A DNA stretch of 64,000 nt from contig NZ_JAESWA010000023.1 in NCBI RefSeq assembly GCF_016765615.1, positions 124,001-188,000 of the forward strand, in the 5' to 3' direction. Source of the stretch: Clostridium paridis. GTDB taxonomy: Bacteria; Bacillota; Clostridia; Clostridiales; Clostridiaceae. A model generated the notes under the pieces. It was not told the DNA's origin, ran no database searches, and saw nothing but the letters and a program-made list of their open reading frames with translations. A program made the position numbers and the translations under genes. Below are positions 53,882 to 62,172 of this stretch, piece after piece (within the stretch, counting starts at the first letter, position 1; each line of letters opens with the position of its first letter).

Positions 53882-54226
53882 ATGGATGTTAACGCGGTTA
53901 GTCAAGGAGGACAACTGAACCTAGATTATCAATTAAGTGCGACGGTAGAAAAGGTTGAAATTAAACCTCCAGTTGATAATAAAGTGAAGGAAGAAAAAGA
54001 CGATAAAGATATTAAAAAAGCTGTGCAAAAATTAAATAAATTTTTAGAAGATGAAGGTACTCATGCAGTTTATTCTACTCATGATAAGTTCAAGAAAGAC
54101 GTCATGATCAAAATAGTTGATAATGAGACTAATGAAGTTATCTTAGAAATTCCACCAAAGAAAATTTTAGATATGATAGCTAAAATGTGTGAAACAGTTG
54201 GAGTAGTCTTCGATAAGAAAGCTTAA
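53882..54226 (+). CDS. flaG: FlaG family flagellar protein
   Basis: 114 residues. A disordered N-terminus precedes the FlaG core (VQKLNKFLEDEGTHAVYSTH, VIVEIPPKKILDMIAKM-like end; visible string EIPPKKILDMIAKMCE). Influences filament length in other species. The ATG at 53882 has GGGGTGA upstream; an in-frame GTG at 53873 lies inside that region. Confidence 0.85.
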   Translation: MDVNAVSQGGQLNLDYQLSATVEKVEIKPPVDNKVKEEKDDKDIKKAVQKLNKFLEDEGTHAVYSTHDKFKKDVMIKIVDNETNEVILEIPPKKILDMIAKMCETVGVVFDKKA

Positions 54227-54238
54227 GGTGGTGGTTTA

Positions 54239-54541
54239 ATGGAATTTAAACTAAATAAAATTGACACTGACTTGAGAAGAAAGCTAATGGAACAAACTAA
54301 AGATGGTAAAGTTCATGGCCCTAGTAAAAAAGAAATAACCATTAGAGCATATAGTGAAGACGAAGAAACTGCAAAAGATAGAAGTTCATTTAGAGAGACT
54401 TTGAAACGTAGCAAGCAGCAGGGTGGAAAAAATCATAAGATTGAAGTTGAAGGCGTCATGGTAGATAATTTGCAGGTAGAGGGAGAAAAAGAAATATCAA
54501 ATAATAACTCCCTTGGGGTATTTGTTGATACAAAAAAATAG
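54239..54541 (+). CDS. Unknown flagellar-operon protein (100 aa)
   Basis: A 100-residue, highly charged, hydrophilic protein (MEFKLNKIDTDLRRKLMEQT...) without membrane segment or recognised domain. Gly/Lys-rich middle (SKQQGGKNHKIEVEGV). GGTGG lies before the ATG. Tight spacing between flaG and fliS (12 and 10 nt) implies a flagellar role, perhaps chaperone-like or regulatory; that is inference only. Confidence 0.65.
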   Translation: MEFKLNKIDTDLRRKLMEQTKDGKVHGPSKKEITIRAYSEDEETAKDRSSFRETLKRSKQQGGKNHKIEVEGVMVDNLQVEGEKEISNNNSLGVFVDTKK

Positions 54542-54551
54542 GAGGGAAAAT

Positions 54552-54938
54552 ATGTACCCAAATGCGTTAAATGTATATAAAAATAATTCCGTAAATTATG
54601 CTTCAAAAGAACAATTATTACTTATGCTTGTAGATGGTGCTGTAAAATATTCAAAACAGTCAAAGGATGCGATTGAGAAAAAAGATATCAAAAAAGCGCA
54701 TGAATATCTAACAAGAACTCAAGATGTCTTTACTGAACTAATGATAAGCTTAGATAGAGGGGCTGGAGATTGGGCAGAAAATATGTTTAAGATATATGAC
54801 TTTATAAAGAGTGAGTTAGCTATGATTAACATAAAGAAAGATATAGAAAGACTAGATAAGATTATACCAATAATAGAGGATGTACAAGATACTTGGCATA
54901 AAGCTTATCAGTTATCTAAGAATTCAAATATTGGATAA
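54552..54938 (+). CDS. fliS: Flagellin export chaperone FliS
   Basis: A 128-residue four-helix protein: NALNVYKNNSVNYASKEQLLLMLVDGAVKY is the family N-terminal stretch (seen here as YPNALNVYKNN then ASKEQLLLMLVDGA). Keeps flagellin unfolded for export. The ATG at 54552 has GGAGGGA upstream and gives the normal length. Confidence 0.93.
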   Translation: MYPNALNVYKNNSVNYASKEQLLLMLVDGAVKYSKQSKDAIEKKDIKKAHEYLTRTQDVFTELMISLDRGAGDWAENMFKIYDFIKSELAMINIKKDIERLDKIIPIIEDVQDTWHKAYQLSKNSNIG

Positions 54939-54952
54939 TAAGGAGTGATTTT

Positions 54953-56749
54953 ATGAGTAGTGTTAGTTCAAGTACATCAACACAAAATATGTCCGGAAAC
55001 AGAGTAACAGGATTAAGTGGTATGGATGTAGAGAGTATGGTCAAGGCAGCTATGCTTGGTCAACAAAATAAAATAAATAAAGCAATGCAACAAAAGCAAT
55101 TAGTACAATTCCAACAAGAAGCATATAGAGATGTAATTAAGGACTTGAGGGATTTCTATTCAAAGTATACTGATATTACAAAGACTGATACTTCATTATT
55201 ATTATCTAAGAACTATCAAACATCAGTATTTAATAGTCCAAGTCCAGCTGTATCAGCAGTTGGTTTATCTGGTGCACAAGTTGGAACTTATAAAGTACAA
55301 GTAAATAAGTTAGCCACACCAGCACAAGTTGAATATAGTGATTTTAGTGGTTTATTAAACAAGAGTAATGATATCTATATTGATGGTAAAAAAGTAACAG
55401 TAGACTTAACTGGGATAACATCAGCAACTGATTCAGCTACCATAAATACTATAGTGACGAAGTTTAATGATGCTATAACTAATGCAGGTGTCTCGGCAAA
55501 AATGTCAAGAAGTGACCTATCAGGAAAGTACATACTTCAAACTACTGGGACTGGATCAAATCAAACAATTGGAATGGCTCCAATACAAACAACTGTAGCG
55601 TTAGGAAATCTTGCTGGAAAAATTTTGACATTTAATATTGATGGTTATGGATATGATGTAGATTTATCTGCATATACAAATCTTCCAACTGATAATGATA
55701 CGATATTAGCAGCAATAAGAAATGGTACAAGCGGCAAATTAGGGTATACTTCTGATGGTACAAATGTTACATTTACAACAACTTCATTAGGAAGTTCAAG
55801 CAGCTTTGGTATAGTAAATAAAACTACGGGAACTAATATTGTACCGTTAATAAATGGTTCAAATCAAGCTCTTAATTCTAGAGGTACAGATTCTGAGGTT
55901 CAAGTATCAGATACCTATGGTAACAACAATATTACTAAGACTTTCCAAGGTAATGATTTTGTAATAGATAATGTTAAGTTTACAATTTCAGATGTTACCC
56001 CTTCTCCAGTAGTAATAAGCGGAAAAACAGATGTTGAAGATTTAAAGAAGAGAATAGTTAATTTTGTTAATGACTATAACAATCTATTGGACAAAATAAC
56101 AACAAAATTACAAGAAAAGAAGAATCCTGATTACCCACCACTAACAGATGATCAAAAAAGCAGCATGACACAAGATCAAATAAATCAGTGGGAAGCCAAG
56201 ACGAAAGAAGGGTTATTAAGAAATGACAATTATTTATCTTCAATTGTTTCGCAATTAAGAAGTGCGTTTAATACACCTGTTACAGGTTCAAACATGAAGT
56301 ATTATGATATGGGGATAGATTTTACTAATGATTACACAAAACCAGGACAATTGGTAATAGATGAGGATAAATTGACAACAGCATTGCAAAATGATCCTGA
56401 TAAAGTATATAAATTATTTACAAGTGCAGCGAATCCACTTGATACTAAAGAAAAACAGTTTAATGATTCTGGTATAGTTCAAAGATTTAAAACAATATTA
56501 AATGATAATGTAATTAATTCAGGATCACAATTGTTAAAAAAAGTTGGATTTGAGGGAACATTAACATTCTATAATAATGATATGAAGAAAACTATTGATG
56601 ATCAAACTAAATCGATTCTTGATATGCAAGAAAAATTTACAGATCAGCAAAATAGACTATATCAAAGATATGCAGCGTTAGAAACTGCTATGAATAATTA
56701 TAATAGTCAAGCAACTTATTTAAGTTCGGCATTTGGTGGTGGACAATAA
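54953..56749 (+). CDS. fliD: Flagellar filament cap protein FliD (HAP2)
   Basis: 598 residues. The N-terminal RVTGLSGMDVESMVKAAM and QQKQLVQFQQEAYRDVI match FliD. A variable middle precedes the C-terminal coiled coil (FTDQQNRLYQRYAALETAMN). Caps the growing filament. AGGAGTGA lies before the ATG. Its stop overlaps the fliT-like ATG. Confidence 0.94.
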   Translation: MSSVSSSTSTQNMSGNRVTGLSGMDVESMVKAAMLGQQNKINKAMQQKQLVQFQQEAYRDVIKDLRDFYSKYTDITKTDTSLLLSKNYQTSVFNSPSPAVSAVGLSGAQVGTYKVQVNKLATPAQVEYSDFSGLLNKSNDIYIDGKKVTVDLTGITSATDSATINTIVTKFNDAITNAGVSAKMSRSDLSGKYILQTTGTGSNQTIGMAPIQTTVALGNLAGKILTFNIDGYGYDVDLSAYTNLPTDNDTILAAIRNGTSGKLGYTSDGTNVTFTTTSLGSSSSFGIVNKTTGTNIVPLINGSNQALNSRGTDSEVQVSDTYGNNNITKTFQGNDFVIDNVKFTISDVTPSPVVISGKTDVEDLKKRIVNFVNDYNNLLDKITTKLQEKKNPDYPPLTDDQKSSMTQDQINQWEAKTKEGLLRNDNYLSSIVSQLRSAFNTPVTGSNMKYYDMGIDFTNDYTKPGQLVIDEDKLTTALQNDPDKVYKLFTSAANPLDTKEKQFNDSGIVQRFKTILNDNVINSGSQLLKKVGFEGTLTFYNNDMKKTIDDQTKSILDMQEKFTDQQNRLYQRYAALETAMNNYNSQATYLSSAFGGGQ

Positions 56750-57072
56750 TGAGTTTTTGGAAGGAAGCAATTAAGTTAGAAAATTTGTTTCTGGAATATT
56801 TAGAGAAAGATATGTTTGAAGAATTTAATAAACATATTAAAGAACGTGAAGAATTTTATAATAGACATGCTTCTGAAGATTCTAGTGAGGTAGCTAAGTT
56901 CTTAAATTCAAACGAATATAAAGAAATAAATAAAAAAGTTAATGATTTATATGAGCTTAAAAAAGATGCCATAAAAAAAGAAATAAAGGAATTAGCACTT
57001 TCTCATAAAGCAGCACAAGAATATAGAAACAACTCCTTTAATGGAATAAGTTACTTTTCAAAGAAAGTTTAA
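56749..57072 (+). CDS. FliT-like flagellar chaperone
   Basis: A 107-residue, charged, helical protein (MSFWKEAIKLENLFLEYLEK...). Position directly after fliD (1-base overlap), size and helix content suggest a FliT-type export chaperone for FliD. Sequence alone does not prove it. Confidence 0.6.
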   Translation: MSFWKEAIKLENLFLEYLEKDMFEEFNKHIKEREEFYNRHASEDSSEVAKFLNSNEYKEINKKVNDLYELKKDAIKKEIKELALSHKAAQEYRNNSFNGISYFSKKV

Positions 57073-57089
57073 ATTATTTAATAAGGCTA

Positions 57090-57117
57090 TAAAGGTTTTA
57101 AATAATATTTACGATAT
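57090..57117 (+). promoter_or_regulatory. Sigma-D-type promoter of flagellin gene 1
   Basis: TAAA (57090-57093), 16-nt spacer, TACGATAT (57110-57117). The spacer is one base longer than at flagellin genes 2 and 3. Confidence 0.65.
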
Positions 57118-57149
57118 TATAATTGTAGACATTATTTCTATACAAACAA

Positions 57150-57184
57150 CGACAAGGATGTCGAAAAACAAAATTCAAGGAGGA
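57150..57184 (+). promoter_or_regulatory. CsrA-binding leader of flagellin gene 1
   Basis: CGACAAGGATGTCG (57150-57163) forms a hairpin presenting AGGA, matching the CsrA ACARGGAUGU consensus. A second GGA site is the Shine-Dalgarno CAAGGAGG (about 57176-57183). The two-site layout is that of B. subtilis hag. Confidence 0.85.
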
Positions 57185-57191
57185 ATAAAAA

Positions 57192-58016
57192 ATGATAATT
57201 AATCACAATCTTAACGCTATGAATGCTCATAGAAATATGGGAATAAACATTGGAAATGCAGGAAAATCAATGGAAAAATTAAGCTCAGGTTTAAGGATAA
57301 ACAGAGCTGGAGATGACGCTGCAGGACTTGCAATTTCTGAAAAAATGAGAGGACAAATCAGAGGTTTAGATCAAGCTTCGAGAAACTCTCAAGATGGTAT
57401 ATCTTTAATCCAAACTGCTGAAGGAGCTTTAAATGAAACTCACTCAATTCTACAAAGAATGAGAGAATTAGCAGTACAATCTACAAATGATACTAACGTA
57501 GGAGCTGACAGAAGCCAAATACAATTAGAAGTATCACAATTAAAGAATGAAATAAATAGAATAGCTAGCCAAACAGAATTCAATACTAAGAAGTTATTAA
57601 CTGGAAAAGCTAGTAACGTAGTATTCCAAGTTGGAGCAAATAGTGGACAAACAATAAAGCTAGCAATAAAAACAATGAATGCACAAGCTTTAGCTGTAAA
57701 CAATGTTGACATAAGAGGACTTACAAGTGGAGCTAAGAGTATTACAGGACAAATCGATACAATTGACAAAGCAATAAATACAGTATCAAGCGAAAGAGCA
57801 AAACTTGGAGCATACCAAAACAGATTAGAACACACAACAGCTAACTTAAATACATCTTCAGAAAACTTACAAGCAGCTGAAAGCAGAGTAAGAGATGTAG
57901 ATATGGCTAAAGAAATGATGAATTACTCTAAGAACAACATATTACAACAAGCTGCTCAAGCAATGCTTGCTCAAGCTAACCAAACACCTCAAGGAGTACT
58001 TCAACTATTAAGATAG
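57192..58016 (+). CDS. Flagellin 1
   Basis: A 274-residue short flagellin consisting of D0/D1 only. The N-terminus is MIINHNLNAMNAHRNMG followed by KLSSGLRINRAGDDAAGLAI; the C-terminus is ARVRDVDMAKEM-like (here SRVRDVDMAKEMMNYSK) with QANQTPQGVLQLLR. About 90% like its two neighbours; the differences cluster at residues about 97-107 and 157-185 (NAQALAVNNVDIRG). Own sigma-D-type promoter and CsrA-type leader, terminator after. Confidence 0.96.
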   Translation: MIINHNLNAMNAHRNMGINIGNAGKSMEKLSSGLRINRAGDDAAGLAISEKMRGQIRGLDQASRNSQDGISLIQTAEGALNETHSILQRMRELAVQSTNDTNVGADRSQIQLEVSQLKNEINRIASQTEFNTKKLLTGKASNVVFQVGANSGQTIKLAIKTMNAQALAVNNVDIRGLTSGAKSITGQIDTIDKAINTVSSERAKLGAYQNRLEHTTANLNTSSENLQAAESRVRDVDMAKEMMNYSKNNILQQAAQAMLAQANQTPQGVLQLLR

Positions 58017-58033
58017 TACTTAATAGAAAATTA

Positions 58034-58065
58034 ATAAGGGTATCGTAGATACTCTTATTTTTTTG
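58034..58065 (+). terminator. Terminator after flagellin 1
   Basis: ATAAGGGTATC / GATACTCTTAT (one G-U), loop GTA, then a T-run. Confidence 0.85.
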
Positions 58066-58086
58066 TATTTTTTATTAATAGTACAC

Positions 58087-58113
58087 TAAAGGTACAGGAT
58101 TTACCTACGATAT
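58087..58113 (+). promoter_or_regulatory. Sigma-D-type promoter of flagellin gene 2
   Basis: TAAA (58087-58090), 15-nt spacer, TACGATAT (58106-58113). Confidence 0.75.
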
Positions 58114-58140
58114 AATAAGTGTAAGGAAAACTTGCAAGTG

Positions 58141-58175
58141 GACAAGGATGTCTATAAACAAAATTCAAGGAGGAA
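58141..58175 (+). promoter_or_regulatory. CsrA-binding leader of flagellin gene 2
   Basis: GACAAGGATGTC (58141-58152) forms a stem with AGGA in the loop. The Shine-Dalgarno CAAGGAGG follows 15 nt later as the second site. Confidence 0.85.
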
Positions 58176-58181
58176 TAAAAA

Positions 58182-59003
58182 ATGATAATTAATCACAATC
58201 TTAACGCTATGAATGCTCATAGAAATATGGGAATCAACATTGGAAATGCAGGAAAATCAATGGAAAAATTAAGCTCAGGTTTAAGAATAAACAGAGCTGG
58301 AGATGATGCTGCAGGACTAGCAATTTCTGAAAAAATGAGAGGACAAATTAGAGGTTTAGATCAAGCTTCAAGAAACTCTCAAGATGGTATATCTTTAATC
58401 CAAACTGCTGAAGGAGCTTTAAACGAAACTCACTCAATTCTACAAAGAATGAGAGAATTAGCAGTACAAGCTACAAATGATACTAACGTAACAGCTGACA
58501 GAAAGCAAATACAATTAGAAGTATCACAATTAAAGAACGAAATAAACAGAATTTCTAGCCAAACAGAATTCAATACTAAAAAATTATTAACTGGGAAAGC
58601 TAGTAACGTAGTATTCCAAGTTGGAGCAAATAGTGGTCAAACAATAAAGCTAGCTATAAAAACAATGGATACAAAAGCTTTAGGAGTTACTGCTAACATA
58701 AATGTTAATACTGCAGTAGCATCAAAAATCACAGGACAAATTGATACAATTGACAAAGCAATAAACACAGTATCAAGCGAAAGAGCAAAACTTGGAGCAT
58801 ACCAAAACAGATTAGAACACACAATAGCTAACTTAAATACATCTTCAGAAAACTTACAAGCAGCTGAAAGCAGAGTAAGAGATGTAGATATGGCTAAAGA
58901 AATGATGAATTACTCTAAGAACAACATATTACAACAAGCTGCTCAAGCAATGCTTGCTCAAGCTAACCAAACACCTCAAGGAGTACTTCAACTATTAAGA
59001 TAG
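58182..59003 (+). CDS. Flagellin 2
   Basis: A 273-residue D0/D1-only flagellin, identical in protein sequence to flagellin 3. It differs from flagellin 1 in residues AVQATNDTNVTADRKQ and in the variable patch DTKALGVTANINVNTAVA. Strong Shine-Dalgarno AAGGAGG. Secreted through the flagellar type III apparatus with FliS as chaperone. Confidence 0.96.
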   Translation: MIINHNLNAMNAHRNMGINIGNAGKSMEKLSSGLRINRAGDDAAGLAISEKMRGQIRGLDQASRNSQDGISLIQTAEGALNETHSILQRMRELAVQATNDTNVTADRKQIQLEVSQLKNEINRISSQTEFNTKKLLTGKASNVVFQVGANSGQTIKLAIKTMDTKALGVTANINVNTAVASKITGQIDTIDKAINTVSSERAKLGAYQNRLEHTIANLNTSSENLQAAESRVRDVDMAKEMMNYSKNNILQQAAQAMLAQANQTPQGVLQLLR

Positions 59004-59020
59004 TACTTAATAGAACATTA

Positions 59021-59052
59021 ATAAGGGTATCATAGATACCCTTATTTTTTTT
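59021..59052 (+). terminator. Terminator after flagellin 2
   Basis: A perfect 11-bp ATAAGGGTATC / GATACCCTTAT, loop ATA, then a run of T residues. Confidence 0.88.
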
Positions 59053-59075
59053 TGCATTTTTTATTAATAGTACAC

Positions 59076-59102
59076 TAAAGGTACAAGATTTACCTACGAT
59101 AT
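59076..59102 (+). promoter_or_regulatory. Sigma-D-type promoter of flagellin gene 3
   Basis: TAAA (59076-59079), 15-nt spacer, TACGATAT (59095-59102); a duplicate of the flagellin 2 promoter. Confidence 0.75.
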
Positions 59103-59129
59103 AATAAGTGTAAGGAAAACTTGCAAGTG

Positions 59130-59164
59130 GACAAGGATGTCTATAAACAAAATTCAAGGAGGAA
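59130..59164 (+). promoter_or_regulatory. CsrA-binding leader of flagellin gene 3
   Basis: GACAAGGATGTC (59130-59141) plus the Shine-Dalgarno CAAGGAGG, identical to the flagellin 2 leader. Confidence 0.85.
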
Positions 59165-59170
59165 TAAAAA

Positions 59171-59992
59171 ATGATAATTAATCACAATCTTAACGCTATG
59201 AATGCTCATAGAAATATGGGAATCAACATTGGAAATGCAGGAAAATCAATGGAAAAATTAAGCTCAGGTTTAAGAATAAACAGAGCTGGAGATGATGCTG
59301 CAGGACTAGCAATTTCTGAAAAAATGAGAGGACAAATTAGAGGTTTAGATCAAGCTTCAAGAAACTCTCAAGATGGTATATCTTTAATCCAAACTGCTGA
59401 AGGAGCTTTAAACGAAACTCACTCAATTCTACAAAGAATGAGAGAATTAGCAGTACAAGCTACAAATGATACTAACGTAACAGCTGACAGAAAGCAAATA
59501 CAATTAGAAGTATCACAATTAAAGAATGAAATAAACAGAATTTCTAGCCAAACAGAATTCAATACTAAAAAATTATTAACTGGGAAAGCTAGTAACGTGG
59601 TATTCCAAGTTGGAGCAAATAGTGGTCAAACAATAAAGCTAGCAATAAAAACAATGGATACAAAAGCTTTAGGAGTTACTGCTAACATCAATGTTAATAC
59701 AGCAGTAGCATCAAAAATTACAGGACAAATTGATACAATTGACAAAGCAATAAACACAGTATCAAGCGAAAGAGCAAAACTTGGAGCATACCAAAACAGA
59801 TTAGAACACACAATAGCTAACTTAAATACATCTTCAGAAAACTTACAAGCAGCTGAAAGCAGAGTAAGAGATGTAGATATGGCTAAAGAAATGATGAACT
59901 ACTCTAAGAACAACATATTACAACAAGCTGCTCAAGCAATGCTTGCTCAAGCTAACCAAACACCTCAAGGAGTACTTCAACTACTAAGATAA
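59171..59992 (+). CDS. Flagellin 3
   Basis: 273 residues, identical to flagellin 2; all base differences are silent. The downstream sequence diverges right after the stop, marking the duplication edge. The terminator that follows overlaps the approach to the Maf gene, so some readthrough into the glycosylation genes is possible. Confidence 0.96.
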   Translation: MIINHNLNAMNAHRNMGINIGNAGKSMEKLSSGLRINRAGDDAAGLAISEKMRGQIRGLDQASRNSQDGISLIQTAEGALNETHSILQRMRELAVQATNDTNVTADRKQIQLEVSQLKNEINRISSQTEFNTKKLLTGKASNVVFQVGANSGQTIKLAIKTMDTKALGVTANINVNTAVASKITGQIDTIDKAINTVSSERAKLGAYQNRLEHTIANLNTSSENLQAAESRVRDVDMAKEMMNYSKNNILQQAAQAMLAQANQTPQGVLQLLR

Positions 59993-60001
59993 TATTAAAC
60001 T

Positions 60002-60033
60002 GAAAAGAACCAAGTTATTCTTGGTTCTTTTTC
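60002..60033 (+). terminator. Terminator after flagellin 3
   Basis: GAAAAGAACCAAG pairs with CTTGGTTCTTTTTC around TTATT. The maf ribosome-binding site begins only a few bases later. Confidence 0.8.
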
Positions 60034-60047
60034 ATAAAGGAGATAAA

Positions 60048-61769
60048 ATGAAAATAGAGAACTGCTTTGATAAGATTAATAACATTGAGCTATTAAAATT
60101 GATTGAAGATAATAGATCTGTATATTTGGGAAGTAAGTATAATATGAAAAGAGAAATTTCAAGTTTTAAAAATAAATTTGAAAAGATAAATAAAAAATAT
60201 CAGGTTGTCATATTTGGTGCTTCGGGAGGTAAATGGATTGAGGAATTTGCTGATGAATTCACTGACCGTGATATAGTTTTTGTTGAGCCTTTAAAAGAAT
60301 TAAAAGATGAGGTTAAAAAATCTATAAAAAATCTAAAGGTAGATGTTAAAGTATTGTCTTTAGAAGATGAAGATTTTAGAAGAGATTTAAAGGCTTCTAT
60401 AAAAAGAAGATATATAGAATTTATTGTTTTTTCAAATTATGATTTAACGTTCCCGAAAGAAGTTTATTATTTAAAGGAATTAATAAAAGAATGTGTTATT
60501 GACAAGACAATTGATGAAAATACAGTTATAGCATTCTCAAAAACTTGGTTTGTAAATTATTTGGGAAATTTACCATCAATAGTTAGAGATGAAACTTTAA
60601 GTCAATATAAAAATTTATTTGAAAAGAAACCAGCTATAATTGTATCAGCAGGACCTTCATTAGAAAAAAATCTACATTTATTAAAAGGAAATGAAGATAA
60701 ATTTGTTATTATAACTGGAATAAGAACATTAAGCACATTAAAAAATGAAGGTATAGAAGCAGATTTTGCATGTGTAATTGACGGAAGTGAAGCTATGTAC
60801 AATGTATCAAAAGATGCTATTGAGTATGATACACCTTTATTATATAGTGAAGGGGCGAATAAAAAAATTATAAAAGAACATAAAGGCAAAACTATTCATT
60901 TTACTTCACCTAATTATTATGAATTAAACCAAATATTGGGTAATTTTGGAGAAGATGTTTTGTTTCAAGGAGGTTCTGTATCTCATTCTTGTGTCTCAAT
61001 AGCAGATTATTTAGGATGCGACCCTATCATATTTATAGGTCAAGATTTAGCACATACTAATAATCAAGTTCATGCAAAAAAAGCAACCATGAGTGGAGAA
61101 AAGTTACACGCAGATAACTATGATTTATATGTAAAAGACATTTATGGAAATGATGTTCCTACAACATATTCATTAGACAGTTTCAGAAAAAGTTTTGAAG
61201 ACTTTATAAAAATAACTTACGAAAAGCATTTTATTAATGCAACTGAAGGTGGTGCAGATATAAAAGGCACAGAAATTAAAACACTAAAAGAAGTTATAGA
61301 AGGATATACGGAAAAAATAGATAAAACATCTATTAATGAACCTAAATCATGTAATATTGATATTAGTTTAGTTAAAAATAATCTAAAAGATATTTTACTT
61401 GAACTAATAAGATTAAAGAAAAGTGGAAAAGAAGCTGTGCTTGAAAATAAAAATCTACTTAAGAATTTTATGAAGGGAAATAAGCAGTTTCATAAATGCT
61501 TAAATAGATTAGATAAAATTGATGAGCTGTTTGCAAAAAAACAGCAAGAATTCTTACTATTGAATTCATTATTTGCCCCAATATTGAAAGAAATAGACGT
61601 AGCTTTTTATTCTGATGAAATAGATAATTTTAAGGATGAAGTAACTCATATTAAGTTTGTTGCTGAGAAGGGAAAAACTTTATATGAGAGTATAAACGAT
61701 AGAATAGAATTTGCCATACCATATATAGAAGATGCAATTGAAAATTTGGAGGAAATAATTAATGGTTAA
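60048..61769 (+). CDS. Maf-type flagellin glycosyltransferase (DUF115 / MptE-like)
   Basis: A 573-residue protein of the motility-associated-factor group. The central DUF115/MptE-like domain has IIVSAGPSLEKNLHLLKG, ACVIDGSEAMYN and IFIGQDLAHTNNQVHA; flanking helical regions complete it. Maf proteins attach nonulosonic acids to flagellin Ser/Thr before export. The ATG at 60048 has AAAGGAG upstream; an earlier frame extension runs into the flagellin terminator. Overlaps the next gene by 8 bp. Context (flagellins before, sugar-acid genes after) strongly supports this role. Confidence 0.88.
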   Translation: MKIENCFDKINNIELLKLIEDNRSVYLGSKYNMKREISSFKNKFEKINKKYQVVIFGASGGKWIEEFADEFTDRDIVFVEPLKELKDEVKKSIKNLKVDVKVLSLEDEDFRRDLKASIKRRYIEFIVFSNYDLTFPKEVYYLKELIKECVIDKTIDENTVIAFSKTWFVNYLGNLPSIVRDETLSQYKNLFEKKPAIIVSAGPSLEKNLHLLKGNEDKFVIITGIRTLSTLKNEGIEADFACVIDGSEAMYNVSKDAIEYDTPLLYSEGANKKIIKEHKGKTIHFTSPNYYELNQILGNFGEDVLFQGGSVSHSCVSIADYLGCDPIIFIGQDLAHTNNQVHAKKATMSGEKLHADNYDLYVKDIYGNDVPTTYSLDSFRKSFEDFIKITYEKHFINATEGGADIKGTEIKTLKEVIEGYTEKIDKTSINEPKSCNIDISLVKNNLKDILLELIRLKKSGKEAVLENKNLLKNFMKGNKQFHKCLNRLDKIDELFAKKQQEFLLLNSLFAPILKEIDVAFYSDEIDNFKDEVTHIKFVAEKGKTLYESINDRIEFAIPYIEDAIENLEEIING

Positions 61770-62121
61770 TGATGAGACTATAGAAATAATTAAAGAAGCC
61801 TATGGATATTGTGAAAAATTGTATAATGGTATGAATTCTCTTGCAAAAAGTATCGATGAAAGAAATTTATTAGATCTAGAAACATATTTTAAGAATATTT
61901 TAGAGGGTTTTAACTGGATTTTAGAAGTAGGCAACTTTGCAACTACAATTGTTGAAGAGGAAAAACTTGATTTAGAGACCATAAGCCAAAGGGTTAATGA
62001 ATATATAAATGCTTACAATAACTTAGATTTGTTATTAGTAAGAGATATAATAGAATATGAATTAATGCCACAAGTGGAGACAATATATAATATACTAAAA
62101 AGAGTAATTGATAAATATTAA
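61762..62121 (+). CDS. Unknown helical protein coupled to Maf (119 aa)
   Basis: A 119-residue, acidic, all-helical soluble protein (MVNDETIEIIKEAYGYCEKL...). Overlaps the maf gene by 8 bp with TTGGAGG upstream, so it is translated together with it. No recognised domain; it could be a Maf or flagellin partner in glycosylation. Confidence 0.65.
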   Translation: MVNDETIEIIKEAYGYCEKLYNGMNSLAKSIDERNLLDLETYFKNILEGFNWILEVGNFATTIVEEEKLDLETISQRVNEYINAYNNLDLLLVRDIIEYELMPQVETIYNILKRVIDKY

Positions 62122-62172
62122 AAGTATAAAAGTAATACATATTTTATAATAAAATAAGAGGGTTGATGTTTT

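Larger units (their letters stand above)
58017..59992 (+). repeat. Tandem duplication: flagellin gene with its leader
   Basis: Two direct units of about 989 bp (58017-59003 and 59004-59992). Each includes terminator, sigma-D-type promoter, CsrA site and flagellin gene. Within the genes I count about eight to nine base differences, all silent. The terminator stem differs by a compensating change (GATACTCTTAT versus GATACCCTTAT). Confidence 0.9.

Noticed and set aside
57440-59811. Minus-strand open frames inside the flagellin genes
   Set aside because: They recur because the flagellin genes are repeated, have no ribosome-binding sites, and mirror strongly conserved flagellin codons.
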